Below, piece by piece: positions 55,841 to 64,000 of a DNA stretch of 64,000 nucleotides. A program made the translations under genes and the position numbers. The first letter of the stretch is position 1, and every line of letters begins with the position of its first letter. Below the pieces are notes generated by a model that was not told the DNA's origin, did no database searches, and saw only the letters and a list, made by a program, of their open reading frames with translations. The DNA comes from Closterium sp. NIES-65. Lineage: Eukaryota > Streptophyta > Zygnematophyceae > Desmidiales > Closteriaceae. The stretch spans positions 558,001-622,000 of the forward strand of contig CANXME010002008.1 of NCBI GenBank assembly GCA_948144175.1. The letters are read 5' to 3'.

Positions 55841-55969
55841 TCAAGAAGTTGGTGTCAAGAAGTTTGCGCACGCGATTGGTCCAAAGAAGACGCTCGGCCA
55901 ATGCGATTGGTCAAGCGTCTTCTTTGGACCAATCGTGTGCGGTAAACGTCTTGACACCAACTTCTTGAT
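55841..55969. repeat. Near-perfect hairpin of about 50-bp arms
   Basis: The left arm (TCAAGAAGTTGGTGTCAAGA then GATTGGTCCAAAGAAGACGC) pairs with the right arm (GCGTCTTCTTTGGACCAATC then CTTGACACCAACTTCTTGA) around a loop of about 20 bases. The loop repeats part of the arm (CAATGCGATTGGTCAA). It resembles a MITE or small-RNA-forming foldback. Confidence 0.75.
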
Positions 55970-56270
55970 ACTAGGCTGGGATATGACCTTAGGGTTGACA
56001 GCACCGTTAACCCTCCGTCGACTGTGGACATGCTGACCTCGTTCGAAATAAAATAAAAAACCTCTCGGATGACATGAATTCTAAACATCATGCGACAATG
56101 TGTTTAGGGTTAATGTCATTCTTAATTGATGTCTTTTAACAGGAAGGTTATTTTTAATTGCCCGCATGTAGCAGACTCCATTGGGCGGTGTCGTCATAAA
56201 CACTTCACGAGTTCCCGTATTTAGGGTTAACATTTCCAAATTCCGTCCTGGTTATCCAAGCGTTTTAGTA

Positions 56271-56758
56271 CCGTCATCGCCCGGATATAAGACAGTGTTG
56301 AATAGTAGACAGGGGTTGTCTATTATACGGGTGTCTCTTATAAACAAGCTAGCCTTTTTATACGACACCTATTTGTGTGTACGAGATAAGACATATGTGT
56401 CTTATAATCAAAACTGCAATGTATTATAGTGAAAATTGAAATACCGCGTACATTTTTACCCTTGGGACACGCGAATTCTGCCACGTGTTGAGTCACGTAC
56501 TACCAAATTTGACTCTGCAAGTATTCGGGATGACGTGGCGTCCCGAACAATGGTTGCCGAAGTAGCAACTTCGCAACATCGACACTCTTAATGAGAAACT
56601 CTTTTCAAGATGCGTGAAAATATTTCTAAGTAGTTTAAAAAGGTTTCCATTTATAAGACTTATCACATACCCAAAACCTCCCCAAATACAAGATAACCCA
56701 AGCATTTTTTTTAATGTATGAGATAAGACATATATGTCTTATGTCCGGGCGATGACGG
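56271..56758. mobile_element. Mariner-like non-autonomous element (488 bp)
   Basis: Terminal inverted repeats of about 24 bp (CCGTCATCGCCCGGATATAA against the inverse of TTATGTCCGGGCGATGACGG) are flanked by TA on both sides (56269-56270 and 56759-56760), the Tc1/mariner target duplication. An inner copy of GAGATAAGACATATGTGTCT follows at 56382, with a similar motif near the right end. No transposase frame. Confidence 0.68.
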
Positions 56759-57124
56759 TATGTTTCCTTTTTTGTTGGATATGTGCGGAGCAGCTGGTGG
56801 CGACATTGTTTCAGGTTTGTGCTTATAAATAAATAAAACAGTATTCTCTGTTACTACACTGCAAAATTGTTGGTTAATTACGTTTGCAAACCGCTTCTGG
56901 CATAATTTGAGTATCAATGAAGTTGGGCGTTTCTTCTAGTTACCATTCGCGTGATGGGCTGCTACACCCTCTTTCTTGCCATTATGATTTCGGTTACAAT
57001 GAAGACAAGATGGGAAAAGCACGATTAACGGTGGTTAAATTGCATTTCGGTATGGTCCAATTAGGTAAATCGAAGATAACAAGGTTTTCCACCAGTTCGG
57101 CACAGTTCAGTGTAGCGAGAAAAC

Positions 57125-57279
57125 AGGGTGTAGTGTATAGTTACCATACGCATTAAGCGAATTACCAAACGTGTTAAGCGAGTTACCAAGCGCGTTTAAA
57201 CGGGTTACCAAACGCGTTGACATCGTTATCGTACGCGTCATAATTGCCCATGCAAGTTACCATTGACATTTTTTCCCCT
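57125..57279 (-). repeat. Right terminal inverted repeat of the foldback element
   Basis: Inverse of 54344-54505 with the subrepeats partly diverged (AACGCGTTTGGTAACCCGTT, AACGCGCTTGGTAACTCGCT, AACACGTTTGGTAATTCGCT on the minus strand). Confidence 0.78.
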
Positions 57280-57286
57280 CTTTCAA

Positions 57287-57668
57287 CTATTGCAGGTTCT
57301 GTTTATAGTTCCATAATTGGGTAAATGTTTGGAAATAGCTGTTTTCAGTCAAGAATCAACTCTTCCACACAGCATTATATGACCCTGAACCTAACCCTCG
57401 ACGGTATCAAACAATACACAGCCGTCCTGTGCATGCTCTTGTACGAACCACTCTGCATGCACTATCATGCAGGAAGTGGCAGGAATGAATCTTATTCAAC
57501 CACCTGCCACTCAACTACACACACAAAAACATCACTCCACAGCATTCACAAGCACCCTATTTTCCTATCCAGACAAAGATTCCCTAGAGTACAGGGAAGA
57601 AAACACCGTAGCGGGGTTGCCTTTCCACTACTCCCGGCCAGACCAATACTCTCATAGTTCACTTCACT
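57287..57668. other. Intergenic stretch downstream of the helical-repeat gene
   Basis: This probably includes the 3' UTR of the minus-strand gene ending at 57669. No other feature seen. Confidence 0.5.
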
Positions 57669-60600
57669 TCAAGCATCTGTCGACTCCTCTACAGTGATCT
57701 TGGCAACGCCTGTCGCCGCGCTTGCAACGGCGCCTGCCAGATCTTCAAAGCTTTTATCCCCTGCAGTTCTTGACTTGAGGCTCCTGTGGGACTGGCTGCG
57801 TACAATGTCTCTCAGAATGTCCTCCTTGGACTGCTCCTCCTCCGATGGCATGGATGCTGTGCGCTCTGGGGGCTTCTCTCCCTTGTACTCTGCATATGCT
57901 GCAGCCAGTTGATCAACCTGCAGGCGAAGCGAGAGAAAGAGGGGGAATGGGAGTGTTATTTGAGTACTCTTTAGAGGCACCTTAAATGGGGGTGATATTT
58001 GGGCAGGGTTGGAAGTCAGGGTGGTGAGTGAGATGGAACATTGATGAAGGAGGGATGGAACGAGGGAAACAGGGAAGGGAGGGATGGGTAAGGCAGCAAT
58101 CCAGGGATGCAACCAGAGCAGGAGGGGGGGTCAGGGGGGGTGGTGATGGGGATGAAGGGCTGACTGAAGAATGCTGGGAAAGGAGCAGCAGGGAAGAGTC
58201 AGCAGGGAAGATCCAGCAGGGAAGAGTCAGAAGGGAATATTCAGCAGGGAAGAGTCAGAAGGGAAGATTCAGCAGGGAAGGGTCAGAAGCAGAGATTACC
58301 TCTCGTCGGGGGCGGGTGCCGGGAATGGCGCGCAAGCGATTGAGTGTTCTGGTGTCGATGTGTGTGAGTACCTGGTCCCTGTGAAGGGGTTAGAGGCGGA
58401 AGAAGGCGTAAGATGCAGGAGGAGAGGTGGTGGGGTTGGAGGGTGGGAAGCAGGGGCGGTGAGAGAGAATCCACAGTTTTTACTTGGCACACACATCAAT
58501 GCACAGGACAACGCGTAAGAGCGCATCAAGTGCCAGGCCTGCTGGCAAGTGAAACAACGACAGCGATTGGCGAATAGTGATTCTCTGGTTCTCTGTAGCA
58601 GCTGTCACCACTAGCACTGCCACCAGACACTCCAGAGAAATCACGCAAACCCCTTGCATGCACGCGCATGCATATACAGCAGCACAAAACAGCCCCATCC
58701 CATCCCCCACTGCTTACCAGGTGGTAGGACGGCTAGCCAGGCGAACAAGAACAGCGATGGGTGCGTAGTGATTCTCTGCCTGTGCCGCCACCACCAGCGC
58801 TGCCACTAGCGCCTCACAGTCCACCTGATTGGCTGTGAAGGCCTTGGCACAGTCTTCAGACTCGCACAAATGCAGCACAAAATACACCACGCTCTGATGG
58901 GGCACGCGGGGGATAGGGGTGAGGTCAAGGGGGGGGGTGTGTGAAGGCCTTGGCACAGTCCTCTGACTCGCACAGATGCAGCACGAAATGCACCACGCTC
59001 TGATGGGGGAAGTCGAAGAGTAAGGGAGAAAGACAGTTGGCCTTGGCACGGTCCTCTGACTCGCACGTGTGCAGCACTAAGTGCACCACGCCTCTGATGG
59101 GGCGGGTAGTTGAATGGGGGTGAGTGGAGTGAGCAGAGGGTATGAGTGTGAGCGGGAAAGAGAAAGTTTCCTCACAGTCGCGAATCTGTCAAGCCTGGTT
59201 GGCTGTGAAGGTCATGGCACAGTCCTCTGACTCGCACATGTACAGCACAAGATACACCATGCTCTGACAGTGCGAGCCCTGACTCATGTTTCGAAGGCTG
59301 CAGTAGTAGAGAGGACGCTTAAGCAAAGGAACAACAGTAAAAATCTTGTGAAAAAAAAAACGCAGATCTGGAAAACCCTAAGCTTCCGAAAAGCCTCTTC
59401 GAAACATGAGTCAGGGTGACTCATGGCACAGTTCTCTGACTCGCACATGTACAGCACAAGATACACCATTCTCTGACAGTGCAAGCAGATCGAATGTGTC
59501 GGTGAGTGTGGTGAGGAGTGTGTGAGAAGAGTGTGTGGGAAGAGAGAGTGTGCGTGGGTGAAGTGAGTGAGGGGAGGTATGTGAAATGTGGGGAGAGTGT
59601 GAGTGGGGAGATAGTTGAGAAAGAGGAAGAAGCAGTTGTTGCAAAGACTGTAAGCCCTCTGTTTGGCTGCGAATTAAAGGCCTTAGCATATTCTTATGAT
59701 TCACATGTGTGCAGCACGAAATGAGTCACGATCTAATAGGGCGAGTGGAGTAGGAGGGATGGAAACGAGTGTGAGGAGAAAGTTGTGTTGGGACAGGGAT
59801 GAGTGAGTTGGGAGGGGTGGAGGAGGGAGTGTGGGGATAACGTCATGACTCGAAGCATCATCCATCCACTGTACTCCTTTCCAATCTTTCTCAACCTTGC
59901 CTCCCTCTTCTCTCTCCTTTTCCGACCCCTTTCCCTCATTCCCTCCTCACCCTCCCCCTAATCCCTCCCTCCCTCTTCCTTCATCCCCCCTCCCCATCCC
60001 CGCTCATTCCCCCTCCCCCAACCCCATTCATCCCCCCCCTCCCCCTCCCCTCACTCCCCGCTTCCTCCTCCCCTTACCTGGTGTGCCAGGCTGTCAGTGT
60101 CATCCACGTGGCCAATCAGGATGTGCGTCAGCTCCTGCTGCTGACTCAGCAGTCCCGCGTACAGCTGGAGCATGCTGGCCCGCGTGGCAGCGTCAGGGTT
60201 GATGGTTGACGTCACCAGAGCAAGCTGACGTCCTGGTGGTTATCCACCAGGTCTGGCGAGCCCAGCACCCTCAGCAGATGCGCTGCTACCACCGGTCGCA
60301 GCTGGGGAGGAAAACACGAATGAACAAGGGAAGTTAGAACAGGACAGGGGAAGAGGACGGGAATGGGGGAGAAGGGGGAATGAGACATGGAGTGAGTCAC
60401 CAGTGCCAAGCTGACGTCCTGGTGGTTATCCACCAAGTCTGGTGAACCGAGCACCCTCAGCAGGTGTGTTGCTACCACTGGACGCAGCTGGGGAAAACAG
60501 GAATTCGGAGGGCAGGAGTGAGACGAGGGAAAGAAATCGAAGGGCAGGAATGAGGGGAGGGAAAGAATGTGAAGGGCAGGAATGAGGATGGGAGGAGAGG

Positions 60601-62376
60601 GGATGAGCGAGGACGAGGGAACAGGACAGGGGAACGACAATGGGAATGGGGAGAATGAGACATGACGAGAGTCACAAAGAGCACCCTCCTTGACACCTGC
60701 AGGTGGAAAACCAGGGAGCTCATATCCTCACCTCGAAGTTGGAGAGCGAGTATCCTTTGGGTGACAGCCAGAGCGCCTAATGAGCGCAGCGTCAGCCTGC
60801 ACGACGGCCTCCTCCACACCCGATTCCTGCCTGAGCCGCTCCAGCGTGCCCATTCACCCCGGGCGTCAACACCTACAGTATCAGACAACCCATACCCGTA
60901 ACCTCGGGGTTGGAGAGCGAGTATCCTTTGGGTGACAGCCAGAGCGCCATGAGCGCGGCGTCAGCCTGCACCACGGCCTCCTCCACGCCCGACTCCTGCC
61001 TGAGCCGCTCCAGCGCGCCCATCACCCCGGGCACGTGCTGCACGATCAGATCCGCTGCGCCGTTCGTGGCCATCACCAGCAGCGCCTTGCACGCCTGCAT
61101 TGTGGATCAAGGACTCCTGTCACGTCGCCCTCGTTGCTGCTGCCCTCGCTGCCGCCGCCCTCCTGCTCCTCTACCGCTGCTGCTGTAGCCGCCTCTGCCC
61201 CTGCTACTTTAGCTGCCTCTGCGTCTGCAGCAGCTGTGCCGTTTGGCAAGGCGGGTTCCGTGGCCTCTGTCTCACGCTCCCCTACCCATTCTCAGCGACA
61301 TTCTGAGCAGCACCCAGTAGCAGCAGTGGCATCGGCTTCATTCCCACCAGCATCCTTATCACCCCGACCCATCAGCACCCTTCACACCACCAGCAACCGA
61401 GGCCTTAACCGGAGTGATTAGATCAATCAGCCGCTCCAGCAGGCGCTTGGGAACGGCGGCGGATTGGTTCATGGGCCACGTGGAGGGGTGCAGCACCTCG
61501 GAAACCGCCCTGCAGACCTGGAAGTAGAGCAGGCGGTTTGGAGAGACGCGCGGCGAGCAGCAGCGCGGGCTGCAGGCACTGGAAGATCTCCTGCGCGCGC
61601 GTGCTGCACACGATGGTGCTGCGCGGGTTGTTCATTAAGTCCGCCAGACAGCTCGCCATGCACACACCAGCAGCGCCCTCGCTCACTGCCTCCCCCGCCG
61701 CCGCCTCCCCCGTTCCCCCCGTTCCCCCTGTTTCTCCCCCGGCTGCTGCTGCTGCTGCGGCAGTGTCTGCTTCGCCGGCGTTGGCTTGTGAGCTGCTCTT
61801 CCGCCTCTTGCTGTCGCTCGCTCCCTTGCACCGCTCTATCGAGGAGGAGAGGAGAGGGGAGGGGAGGGGAAGGGAGGGGAGGGGAGGGGAGGGAGGGGAG
61901 GGGAGGGGAGGAGGAGGAGAGCGTGGAAGGAAGAGGAGGGGACGAGGAAAAAGGGCGGGGGAGCAAGACGGAGACGGGGAGGGGTCGGGGGGATAGGTTG
62001 GGGGACAGGAAGGAGATAGAGAGGGAAACAAAAGTAAAGTAAGTTGAATCGCCTCATAACACATACCACGCTGTCGTTTTTCAAACATTGCAGCATTGTG
62101 GAGGAGTTATGACAGCGACATCACTGATTATTCACTGAGCACACCGCAGTACGTAGTGAACCACCCATCGGTCCAACAGTTCTGCATCAGCCGCAGCATT
62201 CACACAGGCCGCATCAATCACTCACTCAGCACGCTGCAGCACGTAGTGACCCATCGGTCCACGTGCATGAGGTGCGGGTTCTTCTTGTCGTTCGCTGCCG
62301 TCATCGCCAGCAGCTGCGCCGCCGCCTCCGCCAGTGCCTGGTCCTCCGCCCCTTTCGCCACCACCAGGGCCATTAG
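57669..62376 (-). CDS. Armadillo/HEAT-like helical-repeat protein, multi-exon, family not identified
   Basis: Exons on the minus strand: 62376-62226 (LMALVVAKGAEDQALAEAAA), a short exon ending about 62067 (MLQCLKNDSV, donor GTATGT), one or two exons between about 61850 and 61410 (Ala/Gly-rich, then VCRAVSEVLHPSTWPMNQ and LLERLIDLITP), 61094-60903 (ACKALLVMATNGAADLIVQH to GYSLSNPE), 60301-60078 (LRPVVAAHLLRVLGSPDLVD to DTDSLAHQ, with one apparent 1-nt loss), 58893-58718 (SVVYFVLHLCESEDCAKAF), 58378-58300 and 57917-57669 with the stop. The last three exons join in phase (TG/G gives Trp). Leu/Ala-rich amphipathic helices in pairs suggest an alpha-solenoid scaffold; partner and pathway are unknown. 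The C-terminus is charged and Ser-rich (PPERTASMPSEEEQSKEDIL). The 1-nt loss near 60218 could mean a pseudogene, a sequence error or another splice choice. Confidence 0.58.
58184..58290 (+). repeat. Minisatellite in the last intron of the helical-repeat gene
   Basis: About seven units of 15-17 bp around AGCAGGGAAGAGTC / AGAAGGGAAGATTC. Confidence 0.8.
58484..58690 (-). pseudogene. Degenerate copy of the 3' half of exon 58893-58718
   Basis: Between the real exon and the next one lies a copy reading LVAVLVVTAATEN and, after a frame change, ENHYSPIAVVVSLASRP, parallel to LVAALVVAAQAENHYAPIAV and LVRLASRP of the exon. The frame is broken, so it is skipped in the proposed model. Confidence 0.6.
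58925..59745 (-). repeat. Array of partial exon copies (exon echoes)
   Basis: At least five copies of the first 60-75 bp of exon 58893-58718, most with the preceding CATCAG acceptor-like bases, occur at about 58938-59005, 59040-59100, 59197-59272, 59413-59480 and 59680-59745, separated by 40-200 bp of unrelated, mostly purine-rich sequence. Each contains a version of GGCACAGTCCTCTGACTCGC on the plus strand (peptide CESEDCAKA). The copies diverge with distance from the intact exon. Confidence 0.72.
59277..59416. mobile_element. Small MITE inside the exon-echo array (140 bp)
   Basis: Inverted ends CCCTGACTCATGTTTCGAAG (59277-59296) and its complement CTTCGAAACATGAGTCAGGG (59397-59416) flank a short AT-rich core with an A10 run. 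No clear target duplication, so the superfamily is open. Confidence 0.65.
60401..60487 (-). pseudogene. Second copy of the LRPVVA exon, with intact splice sites
   Basis: 29 codons (LRPVVATHLLRVLGSPDLVD...SLAL), acceptor CCCCAG and donor CTG/GTGACT, phase 0 at both ends, 186 bp upstream of the longer exon 60301-60078, which starts with nearly the same sequence. It could be spliced in as an extra helical repeat, or used in place of the frameshifted copy. Confidence 0.6.
60722..60872 (-). pseudogene. Degenerate copy of exon 61094-60903
   Basis: The 3' two thirds of the exon are repeated (GTTGGAGAGCGAGTATCCTT on the plus strand in both) with two single-base insertions that break the frame. It keeps a good donor (TTCGAG/GTGAGG), better than that of the intact copy (CCCGAG/GTTACG). 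Confidence 0.68.
61846..61925 (+). repeat. GGGGA polypurine microsatellite
   Basis: A run of GGGGA/GGAGAG units inside an intron of the helical-repeat gene (CCCCT on the coding strand, so it may extend a polypyrimidine tract). A further G-rich stretch lies at 62380-62520. Confidence 0.75.
62138..62172 (-). pseudogene. Echo of the end of exon 62376-62226
   Basis: CAGTACGTAGTGAACCACCC / ATCGGTCC on the plus strand parallels CAGCACGTAGTGACCCATCG at 62237. It is a short diverged copy just downstream of the exon it resembles. Confidence 0.5.
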
Positions 62377-62559
62377 CTGCGGAGGAGGAGGGGCGGGGGG
62401 AGCGGAGGGGGGAGGGCGGGAAAGAGGGGGGGGGAAGGGTAAATCGGGGGGGGGATAAGAGGCGGCGCGGAGGAGGGGGGAAATGGAGGATGGGCTGTGG
62501 GGGAGGGAAGGCGGGAAAAAGCGGTAAGTTCTTGTGCCTAACCAAAATTGCCTGATATT

Positions 62560-63846
62560 TTCCTGCTTACGTCCGCTTCTTTAGCAAATTTCTTTCCGTT
62601 TTACTTTAGTTAGGTGCTGCAGTTCAATTACGGCTATTAGGCACACATTCGCACATGTTCGACGACTCCCTCGTGCGATGTTGCGAAGGAGCCAAAAGTC
62701 GCAGCCATTTCAACAACCGAACAGGTACGGCGAGGTTCGAGGTTTCGAAAGTCGCTGAACCTGAGCATTTCACAGAACAATCAGGCTCTCATTCATACCT
62801 GTTCGGCCCGCTTCCTTCTGTGATGCTGTAATGGAGGTCAGGCCCTTGCTCTACGGCTAGTTCCGCCAATGCGTGTGCGATCTGAGCAATGACGGAAGAT
62901 TATTGTCAGTCATGAGACTGTAAGTGATTCGAATACACCAGAGAAACTCCGAATGCTGCGTAACCAGACGCGAAACGTAACACGCGCAATGGAGAAAACA
63001 ATGAAGAAAGCATCTGGAACTCGTAAGAGGCCACAGCCCGGAACGTAAGAACGAGTTGCGAACCCTTCGGATGATCTTTCGCACGAGATAACGGGTGATC
63101 TGTTTGCGTGAATCCCAAACACGCGACGGACATCTTCCATTGGTATCGACATGTTCGCACGCGTCGCACGCTTCGCTAACGACGCCCAATCGTTCTTGCT
63201 TAGACAACGCTACTGTAACAACTAGGCCCGATCTCTAAGGCTGAGAAATGTAGCTGCTGGTGCTGGAGAATAATCCAGTTAGTGACCTATGACCGTAAAC
63301 GGAATCAGGAATGCGGTGATGCTGCAACAAAAATGTATTTTGGAAAGGAGCCCCAACGTTTCTAGAGCCAGGTAAGGCAATCAAGACCAGCAGCTGCGTA
63401 AGAAACGCGGCTGCGCAACTATTTTGCGTGAAAAGTGAAGACTCGAGTGAGTGGGTAACATTCATCTCAAGACTTGTTTTCTGCGCCTTGAATCCTTGAC
63501 TTCGCAGCCAATGCCACAAGCAAATGAATGGTACTAAGCGTGGAGGGACGAACGAACCAAAACAAGGGGAGGGATAGGGTTGTTGAAACGCGGGAATCGG
63601 GGGAGATTTCGATTGTGAGATGGATGGCTGGAAGTGGGCCATCGGTGTATGTGCGTATCGCAATCAATGGACACGATCGCCACTTCGAGGGAGATTCGAG
63701 AGGTCGAACGGACAAGTGTGGGGCGGGGGAAGAGTCGATGGCGCCACCTGGAAAGTAGCTAGCGGGCAGAAATGGAACCTCAGCCAACACCTCAGCTCCC
63801 TGTCAGGTCTACAGTGTTCCATCGATCTGTCGCTTGGGCAACCTAA
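62560..63846. other. Upstream flank, no supported gene
   Basis: May hold the promoter and first exons of the minus-strand helical-repeat gene. Minus-strand frames at 63207-62857 and 63663-63235 show no recognisable domain. Confidence 0.45.
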
Positions 63847-63994
63847 GGGCGTGTCCAGCGCGTACGTTTGCGGTTCGTTTACATTTCATCACCCATGGTG
63901 AAAAACGATAACGGTTCAAACCGATTGCAGTTTCCAGCGTGACGCAACAAGGTTCAACCGCACAGGATGAACTGAAAACGTACGCGCTGGGCCC
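63847..63994. mobile_element. Tourist-like MITE (PIF/Harbinger type), 148 bp
   Basis: Inverted ends GGGC-(GTGT)-CCAGCGCGTACGTTT and, from the other side, GGGCCCAGCGCGTACGTTTT are flanked by the 3-bp direct repeat TAA (63844-63846 and 63995-63997). A TAA/TTA target and GGGC ends fit PIF/Harbinger MITEs. Confidence 0.72.
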
Positions 63995-64000
63995 TAAGAA

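Larger units (their letters stand above)
54344..57279. mobile_element. Foldback or MULE-like element with long subrepeated TIRs
   Basis: Left arm 54344-54505 and right arm about 57125-57279 are inverted copies of each other. Both start GGGAAAA-ATGTCAATGGTAAC and contain four or five subrepeats of about 21 bp around AACGCGTTTGGTAACTTGCT, ending in GTATGGTAACTATACACTA. The 7-bp direct repeat CTTTCAA flanks the element (54337-54343 and 57280-57286), fitting the longer target duplications of MULE or hAT families. No transposase is encoded, so it is non-autonomous. It contains further inverted repeats and a mariner-like insertion. Confidence 0.72.

Noticed and set aside
61464..62042. Arg/Glu/Gly-rich frames over the GGGGA repeat
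   Set aside because: Generated by the polypurine microsatellite within an intron.

Overview
Eukaryotic nuclear DNA, most probably from a streptophyte (green alga of the land-plant lineage, or an early land plant). The reasons are a spliced BTB/NPH3-domain gene (a streptophyte family), Ty1/copia elements whose primer-binding sites resemble the plant initiator-Met tRNA type, GT-AG introns, and no prokaryotic gene organisation. The genus cannot be fixed from sequence alone; the very Gly/Pro-rich, GC-rich copia proteins make a zygnematophycean alga an attractive but unproven guess. I saw no tRNA, rRNA or CRISPR array.

Positions 1-43774 are almost entirely Ty1/copia retrotransposons, inserted into one another and partly duplicated. 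Two subfamilies occur: A (Gag starts MASPPVL) and B (Gag starts MATPSVL). A family-B plus-strand element (E4) survives in three pieces (about 11266-13577, 28517-28705, 35985-36654). Into its pol went E5 (plus strand, 13578-28516) and E7 (minus strand, 28706-35979). E6 (minus strand, 20587-28202) sits in the 3' leader of E5. Target-site duplications prove each step: GCCTC/CCCTC for E5, ACTCC for E6, TGGGG for E7. E7 keeps an uninterrupted 1988-codon gag-pol and nearly identical LTRs (1 difference in 130 bp). Positions 1-6810 are a second copy of 19759-26800 (end of E5 plus most of E6). This copy is fused in frame, at a GAGCTC microhomology, to a truncated family-B minus-strand element, E3 (6811-11108). 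A last plus-strand element, E8 (36655-43774), carries eight stop codons but no frameshift. Short hAT-transposase-like fragments lie on both sides of the main array (11109-11262 and 43775-44500).

Positions 44500-64000 are lower in GC and gene-bearing. A minus-strand NPH3/BTB gene (53390 to about 49480, at least eight exons) can be followed exon by exon with matching phases. A second minus-strand gene (about 62376 to 57669) encodes an armadillo/HEAT-like helical-repeat protein. In both genes individual exons are accompanied by degenerate partial copies (exon echoes), which in the second gene form a loose array. Between the genes lies a roughly 2.9-kb foldback element with long terminal inverted repeats (54344-57279). 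It contains a mariner-like element, a strong hairpin and further inverted segments. Small MITEs occur at 59277-59416 and 63847-63994. The 44.5-49.4 kb stretch holds only weak, unassigned or decayed coding sequence.
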